Shown: positions 1 to 5,994 of the stretch, piece after piece
How the letters are laid out: every line of letters starts with the position of its first letter
How positions within the stretch are numbered: position 1 is the stretch's first letter
NCBI GenBank assembly: GCA_014382645.1
Contig: JACNJI010000400.1
Span: 1 to 5,994, forward strand
Reading direction: 5' to 3'
DNA from: Verrucomicrobiota bacterium
GTDB taxonomy: Bacteria; Verrucomicrobiota; Verrucomicrobiia; Opitutales; Seribacteraceae
Length of the DNA: 5,994 nt
Notes under the pieces: generated by a model
The model's input: only the letters and a program-made list of their open reading frames with translations
Told to the model about the DNA's origin: nothing
Databases searched by the model: none
Position numbers and translations under genes: made by a program

Positions 1-2
1 CA

Positions 3-110
3 GCCTGCGACGCAACCGCCATGGGACTAGTCTCCCCTTCCCTCGCGTATGGCTGCCTTGCTTGCATACCCATTGCCTTTTTAATGCAAAAGAAGTTTGC
101 AGCGACCTGA
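3..110 (+). CDS. C-terminal tail of an upstream membrane protein, possibly EboC (UbiA-like prenyltransferase); 5' partial
   Basis: A plus-strand frame is open from the window edge and stops with TGA at 108-110, giving 35 residues. The tail is strongly hydrophobic in its second half, with a segment reading AYGCLACIPIAFLM followed by the basic end QKKFAAT. That is the pattern of a last transmembrane helix followed by a short cytoplasmic tail. It ends 13 bases before the EboD-type gene, on the same strand, so an operon is likely. In ebo clusters the UbiA-superfamily membrane protein EboC often lies next to eboD, which makes EboC the best guess. The piece is too short to show any prenyltransferase motif. 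It could belong to another membrane protein or, less likely, be a chance open frame. The identity is inference; the hydrophobic open frame and its stop are seen directly. Confidence 0.45.
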   Translation, partial: ACDATAMGLVSPSLAYGCLACIPIAFLMQKKFAAT

Positions 111-123
111 GACTGCTGCCTAA

Positions 124-1329
124 ATGGCAAACTTCTCCCCGATGGAAAATACTCACACTATGATTCGCCGCAACGTGCGGCTCGACCTTCAGCATTCCGT
201 TTACTTCACGCGGGAAGCGTTCTCGACTGGCAACGAAACGCTGGCAAAGATCCTTCGACCGAATCGAGAGGGACGTCGTTCGAAGGTCATCCTGTACGTC
301 GATGAAGGCCTTCTCGACGGTAACCCGAATCTCCCCAAACGGATCAACCAGTATTTTCGTGCGCACGAAGAAGAAATTAACCTCGTGCACGAGCCTCTGT
401 TCATTAAAGGTGGCGAAGCAGCCAAGAACGACTGGAGCCTCGTAGAAAAGGTCTGGAGCGACATTAACGAACATAGCATTTGCCGGCACTCTTTCGTGGT
501 GATCGTTGGCGGGGGCGCTGCTCTTGACCTCGTGGGATTTGCAGCAAGCACTGCTCACCGAGGCATTCGTCTCGTTCGTCTCCCCACCACCACGCTCAGT
601 CAGGGCGATGGCGGCATCGGCGTAAAGAACGGCGTAAATTTCTTCGGCAAAAAGAACTGGGTTGGTGCCTTTGCCGTCCCCGACGCCATCGTCAATGATG
701 CCTCTTTCCTCCGAAGTCTTCCCGAAAATCAGAAACGGGCAGGCTACGTCGAGGCAGTCAAGGTGGCTTTGATTAGAGATCGTTCCTTCTTCGAATTCAT
801 CGAGGAGCGAGTCGATGCACTAAGCAAATTTGAGGAAATAGCGATGGAGCAAGTCGTTCGCAAAAGTGCAGCCCATCACCTCGACCACATTGCCGGCTCA
901 GGAGATCCTTTTGAAAAAGGGTCCGCCAGGCCACTCGATTTCGGTCACTGGGTAGCCCACAAGCTGGAACAAATCTCGGACTTTCGAATCGGACACGGTG
1001 AAGCGGTTGCAATCGGACTCGCGGTAGATCTCGTTTACTCGGCTCGCGTAGGCCTCGTTAAACCTGAAACCACCGAACGAGTACTTCGTCTATTGGAAAG
1101 ATTGGGCTTCGACCTCTACGATAAATTGCTACTGGACGAAAGCAAAGATGGGGAGCGAATCATTCTGGAAGGTCTTGAAGAATTCCGCGAGCACTTGGGT
1201 GGACAACTCACCATTACCCTCATCCAAGGAATCGGTGAGGGCATCGAGGTCAACGCCATGGATCGCGAAGAAATCCTCGCATCGGTGGAAGACCTGCACA
1301 AACGCCACCTCGCTACACCCGTCAAATAG
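124..1329 (+). CDS. eboD: EboD-type sugar phosphate cyclase (3-dehydroquinate synthase-like)
   Basis: A 401-residue member of the 3-dehydroquinate synthase / sugar phosphate cyclase superfamily, whose known members are NAD- and metal-dependent. The NAD-binding GGG is at 129-131 with D135. The PTTTLSQ stretch at 154-160 leads into GDGGIGVKNG, where AroB has VDSSVGGK. E210 and K213 fit the catalytic E..K pair. The metal-site region RPLDFGHWVAH (269-279) keeps H275 and H279, and HGEAVAIGL begins at H291. Asp272 replaces the Asn usual in 3-dehydroquinate synthase, and the C-terminal DKK motif is replaced by FREHLGG (354-360). These changes, and the EboF-type neighbour three bases downstream, argue for EboD and against housekeeping AroB. 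The EboD substrate and product are unknown. In ebo clusters it is linked to precursor handling for periplasmic secondary metabolites. The start is uncertain: ATGs at 124, 142 and 160 all precede the conserved VRLDLQHSVYFTREAF region, and none has a clear ribosome binding site. Confidence 0.85.
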   Translation: MANFSPMENTHTMIRRNVRLDLQHSVYFTREAFSTGNETLAKILRPNREGRRSKVILYVDEGLLDGNPNLPKRINQYFRAHEEEINLVHEPLFIKGGEAAKNDWSLVEKVWSDINEHSICRHSFVVIVGGGAALDLVGFAASTAHRGIRLVRLPTTTLSQGDGGIGVKNGVNFFGKKNWVGAFAVPDAIVNDASFLRSLPENQKRAGYVEAVKVALIRDRSFFEFIEERVDALSKFEEIAMEQVVRKSAAHHLDHIAGSGDPFEKGSARPLDFGHWVAHKLEQISDFRIGHGEAVAIGLAVDLVYSARVGLVKPETTERVLRLLERLGFDLYDKLLLDESKDGERIILEGLEEFREHLGGQLTITLIQGIGEGIEVNAMDREEILASVEDLHKRHLATPVK

Positions 1330-1332
1330 TCT

Positions 1333-2739
1333 ATGACGACGTCCGGGCAGGACGGCATGGGCCGGGCGGTCATCATTAACGTGGTAGGGTTGACACCCCG
1401 CCATCTGGGTGAACATACGCCCGCACTAAGTGCATTCGCCACGAGGTCCGGGCATTCACAAACATCGATTAAACCAGTTCTGCCCGCAGTCACTTGTACG
1501 GCTCAAGCGACTTACCTTACTGGCAAGACCCCCGCCGAACACGGGATCGTGGCGAACGGCTGGTACGATCGCTCACTCAGCGAGCACCATTTCTGGAAAC
1601 AGTCGAATCATCTAGTTGAAGGAGAAAAGCTTTGGGAAACGCTCAGGCACGACAAAAAGGAACTAACCTGCGCAAAGCTCTTTTGGTGGTTCAACATGTA
1701 TTCCTCCGCCGACTTTTCCATTACTCCCAGACCTCTTTACAGGTCCGACGGACTCAAGACCTTCGACGTGCACACCAACCCACTTGCCATGCGCGAGGAA
1801 ATCAAGGCCGACCTCGGCGACTTTCCGTTTTCGTCCTTCTGGGGGCCAAGGGCGGGCATCGCGTCATCCCAATGGATCGCGGAGTCTGCCAAATGGACAG
1901 AGGAAAAGTATTCTCCCGATCTCTCTCTAGTCTATTTACCCCATCTCGATTACGACCTCCAACGCCTAGGTCCAAATCATCCCGACATCCCCAAGGAACT
2001 GCGGGCCATCGACGAGGTGGCTGGCAACCTGATCAACTTTCTGGAAAAGAGAGGTGTTCGCGTGGCCATACTTTCCGAATACGGAATCACCGAAGCCAAT
2101 AAAGTCGTCTACCCTAACCGAGCCTTTCGGACAAAAGGTTGGATAAGCATTAAGGACGAACTGGGCCTGGAATATTTGGACTGCGGAGGCTCTCGGGCCT
2201 TTGCGATTACCGATCACCAGATCGCCCATGTCTACCTCAGAGACGACTCGCCCTCCTTTGCCGCAGAGGTGCGGTCTTCACTAGAAAGCTTAGATGGGGT
2301 GGCAAAGGTATTCGATAAGGATTCCAGAAAAGAAGCGGGACTTGACCACGAAAGAGCAGGCGACCTCATTGCCATCGCCGAGGAAGACGCATGGTTCGCT
2401 TATTACCATTGGGAAGAGGACGCCAAGGCGCCCGACTTCGCTCGCTGCGTAGACGTCCACCGAAAATATGGTTACGACCCTGCCGAATTGTTCGTCGATC
2501 CCGCAATTCCCTTTCCCACGGCAAAAGCAGCCCTACGTTTGTTCCAAAAGAAAATGGGATTTCGCATGTCCATGGACTTAATACCTCTGGACGCCTCCCT
2601 CGTCAAAGGAACGCACGGCGCCATTCCCAAAGACAAGTCCGATTGGCCGGTGCTCTTAGGCTCCATCCCCGAACCTCAAGGAGAATGGATCTCTTCAACG
2701 GAAGTAAGAGACATCCTCCTTCGGTTTTGCACTCATTAA
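1333..2739 (+). CDS. eboF: EboF-type alkaline phosphatase / nucleotide pyrophosphatase superfamily protein
   Basis: A 468-residue protein of the type I phosphodiesterase / nucleotide pyrophosphatase branch of the alkaline phosphatase superfamily. The start of the fold is IINVVGLTPR (14-23). PAVTCTAQATYLTG (51-64) holds the expected nucleophile Thr54, followed by TPAEHGIVANGW. LPHLDYDLQRLGP (202-214) provides Asp206, SEYGI (248-252) sits where most relatives have SDHG, and GTHGA (426-430) gives the C-terminal ligand His428. Family members normally hydrolyse phosphate mono- or diesters with two metal ions. Here several metal ligands are substituted, so the true reaction is uncertain. There is no signal peptide or membrane segment, so a cytoplasmic location is likely. 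ATG 1333 lies three bases after the eboD stop, implying co-translation. ATG 1357 has an AGGA four bases upstream and would remove eight non-conserved residues, so it is a credible alternative. The assignment rests on family resemblance and context. Confidence 0.85.
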   Translation: MTTSGQDGMGRAVIINVVGLTPRHLGEHTPALSAFATRSGHSQTSIKPVLPAVTCTAQATYLTGKTPAEHGIVANGWYDRSLSEHHFWKQSNHLVEGEKLWETLRHDKKELTCAKLFWWFNMYSSADFSITPRPLYRSDGLKTFDVHTNPLAMREEIKADLGDFPFSSFWGPRAGIASSQWIAESAKWTEEKYSPDLSLVYLPHLDYDLQRLGPNHPDIPKELRAIDEVAGNLINFLEKRGVRVAILSEYGITEANKVVYPNRAFRTKGWISIKDELGLEYLDCGGSRAFAITDHQIAHVYLRDDSPSFAAEVRSSLESLDGVAKVFDKDSRKEAGLDHERAGDLIAIAEEDAWFAYYHWEEDAKAPDFARCVDVHRKYGYDPAELFVDPAIPFPTAKAALRLFQKKMGFRMSMDLIPLDASLVKGTHGAIPKDKSDWPVLLGSIPEPQGEWISSTEVRDILLRFCTH

Positions 2740-2886
2740 ACAAAAAATCTTGGAAAAAAATCTACTTTAACCTTGCGCGTCTAAGAATTAAGATAATGGA
2801 ATGGTGAGAGCGTAAAAGAAAAAATTCAGCTCTTTACTGCTAATCCTCTCCACCAAACATCAGAAACCCAAATCATCGAACCAATC
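2740..2886. other. A-rich intergenic spacer between the ebo-type genes and the MoxR module
   Basis: This is by far the longest non-coding gap in the window. It is rich in A tracts, including two copies of AAAAAATCT (2742-2750 and 2755-2763). No stable GC-rich hairpin followed by a T run is visible, so there is no convincing intrinsic terminator for the upstream genes. The base composition differs from the flanking genes, as expected for a leader carrying a promoter. The spacer is the natural boundary between the two transcription units. Confidence 0.6.
2766..2794 (+). promoter_or_regulatory. Weak sigma-70-like promoter candidate for the MoxR module
   Basis: TTTAAC (2766-2771) and TAAGAT (2789-2794) are separated by 17 bases and lie about 95 bases upstream of the GTG start at 2887. 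They match the consensus boxes at only three and four of six positions. The overlapping GATAAT at 2792-2797 is an alternative -10 box. The position in an A/T-rich gap between two gene groups is the main support. No operator-like inverted repeat is seen. Confidence 0.22.
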
Positions 2887-3933
2887 GTGAGTGCAGCCAC
2901 CAAAAAAAAGACCACTACTACCAAAGCTTCTGCTGACGACGAAAAAATGGCGAAGGCCCTCGTCGACGCTTATGACAAACTGAAAGCTCAAGTACACAAA
3001 GTGATCGTCGGGCAAGACGATGTCTTGGAGCAATTGCTCATCGCCATGCTAGCTCGTGGTCACTGTTTGCTTGAAGGTGTACCGGGCTTGGCCAAGACGC
3101 TCATGGTGCGTTCACTGTCACAAGCCATCAACTTAAGTTTCCGACGTATTCAGTTTACCCCCGACCTGATGCCTGCCGATATTACGGGCACTGACATCAT
3201 CCAAGAAGACAAGACAACCGGACACCGCGTACTAGTATTTGAGAAAGGTCCGATTTTCAGCCAAATCGTACTGGCTGATGAAATCAATCGTACTCCTCCA
3301 AAGACACAGGCCGCCTTGCTCGAGGCCATGCAGGAACACGACGTGACCGTTGGCGGGAAGACCTATCACCTTGAGGAACCCTTCTTCGTTTTGGCCACCC
3401 AAAACCCGATCGAGCAGGAAGGCACCTATCATCTTCCCGAAGCCCAACGAGACCGTTTCCTTTTTCAAGTGATCGTCGATTACCCTTCGCGCGATGAGGA
3501 ACGGCAAATTGTCGAGCAAACCACCTCGACCTTCGAGTCGGAACTGGAACCCGTAATCGACGGCAAGACCATCATAGAATGCCAAGAGACGGTAAGACGG
3601 GTACCGGTACCCGAACATGTCTACGACTTTATTCTCGATCTCGTGCGCATGGCTCGACCGAAGGAAGAATCGGCTCCGAAGTGGGTTAAGGATCTCATTG
3701 AATGGGGACCCGGACCACGGGCTTGCCAGCAACTAGTGCTCGGGTCCAAGGTGCGGGCTTTGCTGCGTGGTCGCTATCACGTAACCGTGGACGACGTAGA
3801 GGCTCTTGCCCACCCGGTTTTGCGTCACCGCATCGTCCCGACCTTCAACGCAGAAGCCGAAGGCATCTCCGTAGAATCCCTCATCGATCGTCTGCTCAAG
3901 GACGCACCGAAGAAGCAGGAAGCCGTGATGTAA
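2887..3933 (+). CDS. MoxR-family AAA+ ATPase
   Basis: A 348-residue cytoplasmic ATPase of the MoxR family, full length for the family. A Lys/Thr-rich, probably disordered tail (about 1-20) precedes the AAA+ core. The core has the MoxR-type Walker A GVPGLAKT (64-71), Walker B IVLADE (127-132), sensor-1 Asn in [19 protein letters not shown] (N173), and an arginine cluster EAQRDRF (185-191). The C-terminal lid includes [11 protein letters not shown] and a [19 protein letters not shown] segment typical of the family. MoxR ATPases act as chaperones on partners with von Willebrand A domains, for folding, complex assembly or metal insertion. The two genes downstream encode exactly such partners. The start is GTG with no Shine-Dalgarno sequence; the next in-frame ATG is at 2947 and would remove the basic tail. 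A specific substrate cannot be read from the sequence, so no gene symbol is given beyond the family name. Confidence 0.95.
   Translation: MSAATKKKTTTTKASADDEKMAKALVDAYDKLKAQVHKVIVGQDDVLEQLLIAMLARGHCLLEGVPGLAKTLMVRSLSQAINLSFRRIQFTPDLMPADITGTDIIQEDKTTGHRVLVFEKGPIFSQIVLADEINRTPPKTQAALLEAMQEHDVTVGGKTYHLEEPFFVLATQNPIEQEGTYHLPEAQRDRFLFQVIVDYPSRDEERQIVEQTTSTFESELEPVIDGKTIIECQETVRRVPVPEHVYDFILDLVRMARPKEESAPKWVKDLIEWGPGPRACQQLVLGSKVRALLRGRYHVTVDDVEALAHPVLRHRIVPTFNAEAEGISVESLIDRLLKDAPKKQEAVM
3598..3613. repeat. 16-bp perfect palindrome inside the moxR gene
   Basis: The sequence CGGGTACCGGTACCCG reads the same on both strands and is built of two GGTACC units around a central CCGG. It encodes RVPVP at residues 238-242 of the MoxR protein, a stretch constrained by protein sequence. 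No second copy was seen in the window. It is probably chance plus codon choice, but could be a protein-binding or methylation target. Confidence 0.4.
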
Positions 3934-3973
3934 GGGTTGAACCGACCTTTAACATATACGAATCGCGCGCCAA

Positions 3974-4894
3974 GTGGCCACGGTAACTGACTATCTAGAT
4001 CCGAAGGACCTCTCTCGCCTCGCCAACCATCAGGTTTTGGCGAAGAGAGTGGTAGAAGGATTCTGCTCGGGGCTTCATCGTTCACCCCACAAGGGTTTCA
4101 GCGTCGAGTTCAAGCAGCACCGCCAATATGTACATGGAGACGAAATTCGTCACCTCGACTGGAAGGTATACGGAAAAACCGATCGTTTTTTCATACGCGA
4201 ATACGAAGAAGAGACCAACCTGCGATGCAACATCCTCCTCGATGCCAGCGGATCCATGGCCTACGAGGGAACACGAACGGAAGGCCGATCCAAACTTCAT
4301 TATGCCTCTCGCCTAGCGGCTTGCCTGTCATACATGATGCTCAAGCAGACTGATAGCGTTGGGCTCATCACCTTTGACACAAAAGCCCGCAAGATTCTCC
4401 CACCTCGCGGACAGCCCGCTCACGTCCGCAACATCGTCGACGTACTCGAAGAAACCTCCCCCGGAGGAGAAACCGACCTCGGCGCCGTGTTCCACGAATT
4501 GGTTCCAAAGCTTAAACGCCGCGGCCTCGTAATAATAATTTCAGACTGTTTCGGTGACCTTGATTCGGTGATGAACGGCTTGGCGCACTTTCGCCACGCC
4601 AAGCACGACGTCGTAATATTTCAGATCTGGGACCCCGACGAACTGGACTTCCCCTTCAAGCAGTGGACGCGTTTCGACTGCTTGGAAGTGGCCGACAAGA
4701 AGCACACGGTGGACCCGACTCACTTGCGCCAAGCTTACTTGGAGAACTTGGAAAACTATCGAGAAAACTTCACTCAAGGTTGCCACCGCAATCGCATCGA
4801 CCTTGTGCCGATGACCACCGACCAACCTTATGCGGAAGCCCTTTCATACTATCTCGCCTTGCGCAAGCGCGGTGGAAGACCTTCGAGAAAATGA
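3974..4894 (+). CDS. DUF58 domain protein with von Willebrand A fold
   Basis: A 306-residue DUF58 protein. The conserved N-terminal block runs from LDP (8-10) through [20 protein letters not shown] and [20 protein letters not shown] to the ETNL motif (80-83). A von Willebrand A fold follows, with a complete metal-ion-dependent adhesion site: DASGS (90-94), the Thr of GGETDLG (T167) and the Asp of ISDCFGD (D191). There is no signal peptide or transmembrane segment, so the protein is probably cytoplasmic or peripherally bound. It is the usual direct partner of MoxR ATPases; the exact biochemical role of DUF58 is not established. The gene starts at GTG, 40 bases after the moxR stop. An in-frame TAA at 3950-3952 and the absence of other start codons between make this the first usable start. 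Its TGA lies within the ATGA that starts the next gene. Confidence 0.93.
   Translation: MATVTDYLDPKDLSRLANHQVLAKRVVEGFCSGLHRSPHKGFSVEFKQHRQYVHGDEIRHLDWKVYGKTDRFFIREYEEETNLRCNILLDASGSMAYEGTRTEGRSKLHYASRLAACLSYMMLKQTDSVGLITFDTKARKILPPRGQPAHVRNIVDVLEETSPGGETDLGAVFHELVPKLKRRGLVIIISDCFGDLDSVMNGLAHFRHAKHDVVIFQIWDPDELDFPFKQWTRFDCLEVADKKHTVDPTHLRQAYLENLENYRENFTQGCHRNRIDLVPMTTDQPYAEALSYYLALRKRGGRPSRK
4891..4894 (+). promoter_or_regulatory. ATGA stop-start overlap (translational coupling)
   Basis: The start codon of the BatA-like gene overlaps the TGA stop of the DUF58 gene. A GGAAG at 4874-4878, 12 bases upstream, is a distant and weak ribosome binding site, so re-initiation by ribosomes finishing the DUF58 gene is the likely route. 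This supports fixed co-expression of the two VWA proteins. Confidence 0.7.
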
Positions 4895-5994
4895 ATTTCC
4901 TCAACGTCGGCTTGGCATTCGGAGCTGCAGCAGTGGTCATTCCGCTACTCATTCACATTTTTAACCGCAGCCGATTCAAAGTGGTGACTTGGGGAGCCAT
5001 GCACTTGCTTGAATCGGTGTTGCGCGTGAACCGCAGACAAGTACAGCTCGAGCAAATCATCCTGCTTATCATTCGCTGCGCCATTCCAATTCTGCTGGCG
5101 CTTTGCTTGGCCCGCATGGTGGTCACGGATTGGGGGCCATTCCTGCACCGAATCATTTTGCCCTTGGCGGCGTTGGCTTTCCTTATCCTCGTGGCACTCG
5201 TGCCGAGCCTTAAGAAACTCTTCGGCATTCTTTGCGCCGCTTGCATCATTTACGCCATCGCTGCGGAGGCTGGGATTTTTGGAGGAGGATATGAAAAGAA
5301 AAACGTGAGCTCGGATTCCACGGATATCGCGGCCTCAACGGTTATCTTGCTTGACGATAGCTTTTCCATGAATGCGGATGGCGGTTTTGCCAAAGCCGGC
5401 GCGTTCACCGAAGGCTTCTTGAAAAAGCTTAAGAAAGGATCAGACGCTTCCGTCGTGCGGATGGGGGGAAGCGCCTCACCCATCTTCGCCAAACCCACCT
5501 CCGAAACAGAAGCCCTCGGTGAACGATCGGGTCAACTCAAGGCGTCCTACGACAAGGTCGATCTTATAGGATCGCTCGACGCGGGAATCGCCACCATCCA
5601 CGAAGGACGAAACGCCAAACGCGAAATCATTCTTGTCTCCGATTTCCGCAAGGCCGATTGGGAAAAGACGGGAGGGGCGCTTGCGACCTTGAAGGAAAGA
5701 CTGGACAATGAGCCCCTCAAGCCCGCCATCACCCTCATCGACGTCGGCGGCCCGGCTCGAGAAAACGTTTCGGTTGATTCCATCGAACTTTCGGCCACTT
5801 CCGTAGGAGTGGGACAGAAAGTCCTCGTGCGAGCGGAGCTACGCAACCACGGCAGCTCGTCCTACGAAGGCGACCTTCAAGTTCGTCTTCTTGTGAACGA
5901 AGAGTTAGATCCGGTTGACGAAACGGTAGTCTCCCTCAATCCGGGTGAAACGGGCCAAGTTCTTTTCACTCACAAGTTCACGGAAGCCGGTTCG
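4891..5994 (+). CDS. BatA-like membrane-anchored VWA protein with CARDB-like domain; 3' partial
   Basis: This frame stays open for 368 codons from ATG 4891 to the window edge, so the C-terminus is missing. The N-terminus is a BatA-type anchor: helix 1 at about 6-24, a basic loop with NRSRFK and RVNRRQ, and helix 2 at about 55-74 ending in LCLAR. Two further hydrophobic segments (about 86-104 and 108-127) precede the von Willebrand A domain, which is unusual for BatA proteins. The VWA domain has DDSFS (155-159), a GSLD where the metal-site Thr usually sits (S228), and D251 in LVSDF. From about residue 291 a beta-rich region ([39 protein letters not shown]) resembles CARDB domains. Positive-inside charge places the VWA and CARDB-like parts outside the cytoplasm. 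The ATGA overlap with the DUF58 stop indicates translational coupling. It is probably the membrane partner of the MoxR ATPase module; the function is inferred. Confidence 0.9.
   Translation, partial: MNFLNVGLAFGAAAVVIPLLIHIFNRSRFKVVTWGAMHLLESVLRVNRRQVQLEQIILLIIRCAIPILLALCLARMVVTDWGPFLHRIILPLAALAFLILVALVPSLKKLFGILCAACIIYAIAAEAGIFGGGYEKKNVSSDSTDIAASTVILLDDSFSMNADGGFAKAGAFTEGFLKKLKKGSDASVVRMGGSASPIFAKPTSETEALGERSGQLKASYDKVDLIGSLDAGIATIHEGRNAKREIILVSDFRKADWEKTGGALATLKERLDNEPLKPAITLIDVGGPARENVSVDSIELSATSVGVGQKVLVRAELRNHGSSSYEGDLQVRLLVNEELDPVDETVVSLNPGETGQVLFTHKFTEAGS

Noticed and set aside
124..1329. Housekeeping 3-dehydroquinate synthase (AroB) of the shikimate pathway
   Set aside because: The Asn-to-Asp change in the RPLDFGH motif, the missing DKK, the altered VDSSVGGK signature and the EboF-type neighbour all point to the EboD branch.
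2742..2763. Direct repeat AAAAAATCT as a regulatory repeat or attachment site
   Set aside because: It is a short, low-complexity A tract in an AT-rich spacer. There is no integrase, tRNA or other mobile-element sign nearby.
2807..2833. Possible hairpin AGAGC / GCTCT as a terminator
   Set aside because: The stem is only five base pairs with a 17-base loop and is not followed by a T run.
3232..3732. A 166-codon open frame on the minus strand inside moxR
   Set aside because: It lies opposite strongly conserved AAA+ motifs, has no recognisable domain, and is explained by the codon bias of the plus-strand gene. The other minus-strand frames (for example 201-551, 1116-1493, 5250-5498) were rejected on the same grounds.
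2887..5994. A MoxR-VWA conflict or anti-phage system
   Set aside because: Such systems pair MoxR and VWA proteins with effector domains. Here the composition is the common MoxR / DUF58 / BatA set and no effector or nuclease is seen in the window.

Overview
The window looks like a bacterial chromosome segment of roughly 50% GC with all genes on the plus strand, tightly packed, with GTG starts on two genes and almost no Shine-Dalgarno sequences. Gene content and style fit the Verrucomicrobiota (perhaps Opitutia-like), but this is inference from gene types only; no rRNA or other marker is present.

Left half (about 1-2739): part of an ebo-type cluster. A short hydrophobic C-terminal tail (3-110), possibly from the UbiA-like prenyltransferase EboC, is followed by an EboD-type sugar-phosphate cyclase related to 3-dehydroquinate synthase (124-1329). 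Three bases later comes an EboF-type alkaline-phosphatase/nucleotide-pyrophosphatase superfamily protein (1333-2739). In other bacteria ebo clusters have been linked to moving biosynthetic precursors to the periplasm (scytonemin in Nostoc) and to secondary-metabolite phenotypes. The chemistry of EboD and EboF is not established. Both enzymes here carry clear departures from the catalytic residues of their better-known relatives.

Middle (2740-2886): a 147-base A-rich gap. It separates the two gene groups and holds only a weak promoter candidate and no convincing terminator.

Right half (2887-5994): a MoxR / DUF58 / BatA module. It comprises a MoxR-family AAA+ ATPase (2887-3933), a soluble DUF58 protein with an intact von Willebrand A metal site (3974-4894), and a membrane-anchored BatA-like VWA protein whose ATG overlaps the DUF58 stop codon (4891 to beyond the window end). 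Such modules are thought to work as chaperone-like systems: the ATPase remodels or loads metal on VWA partners, with roles in envelope integrity, stress tolerance or maturation of other proteins. The BatA-like protein has an extra transmembrane hairpin before its VWA domain and a CARDB-like extracytoplasmic domain after it.

No tRNA, rRNA, CRISPR array, insertion sequence or phage gene was seen. The most unusual content is the ebo-type gene pair with remodelled active sites and the modified BatA-like protein; a wholly new system is not demonstrated.
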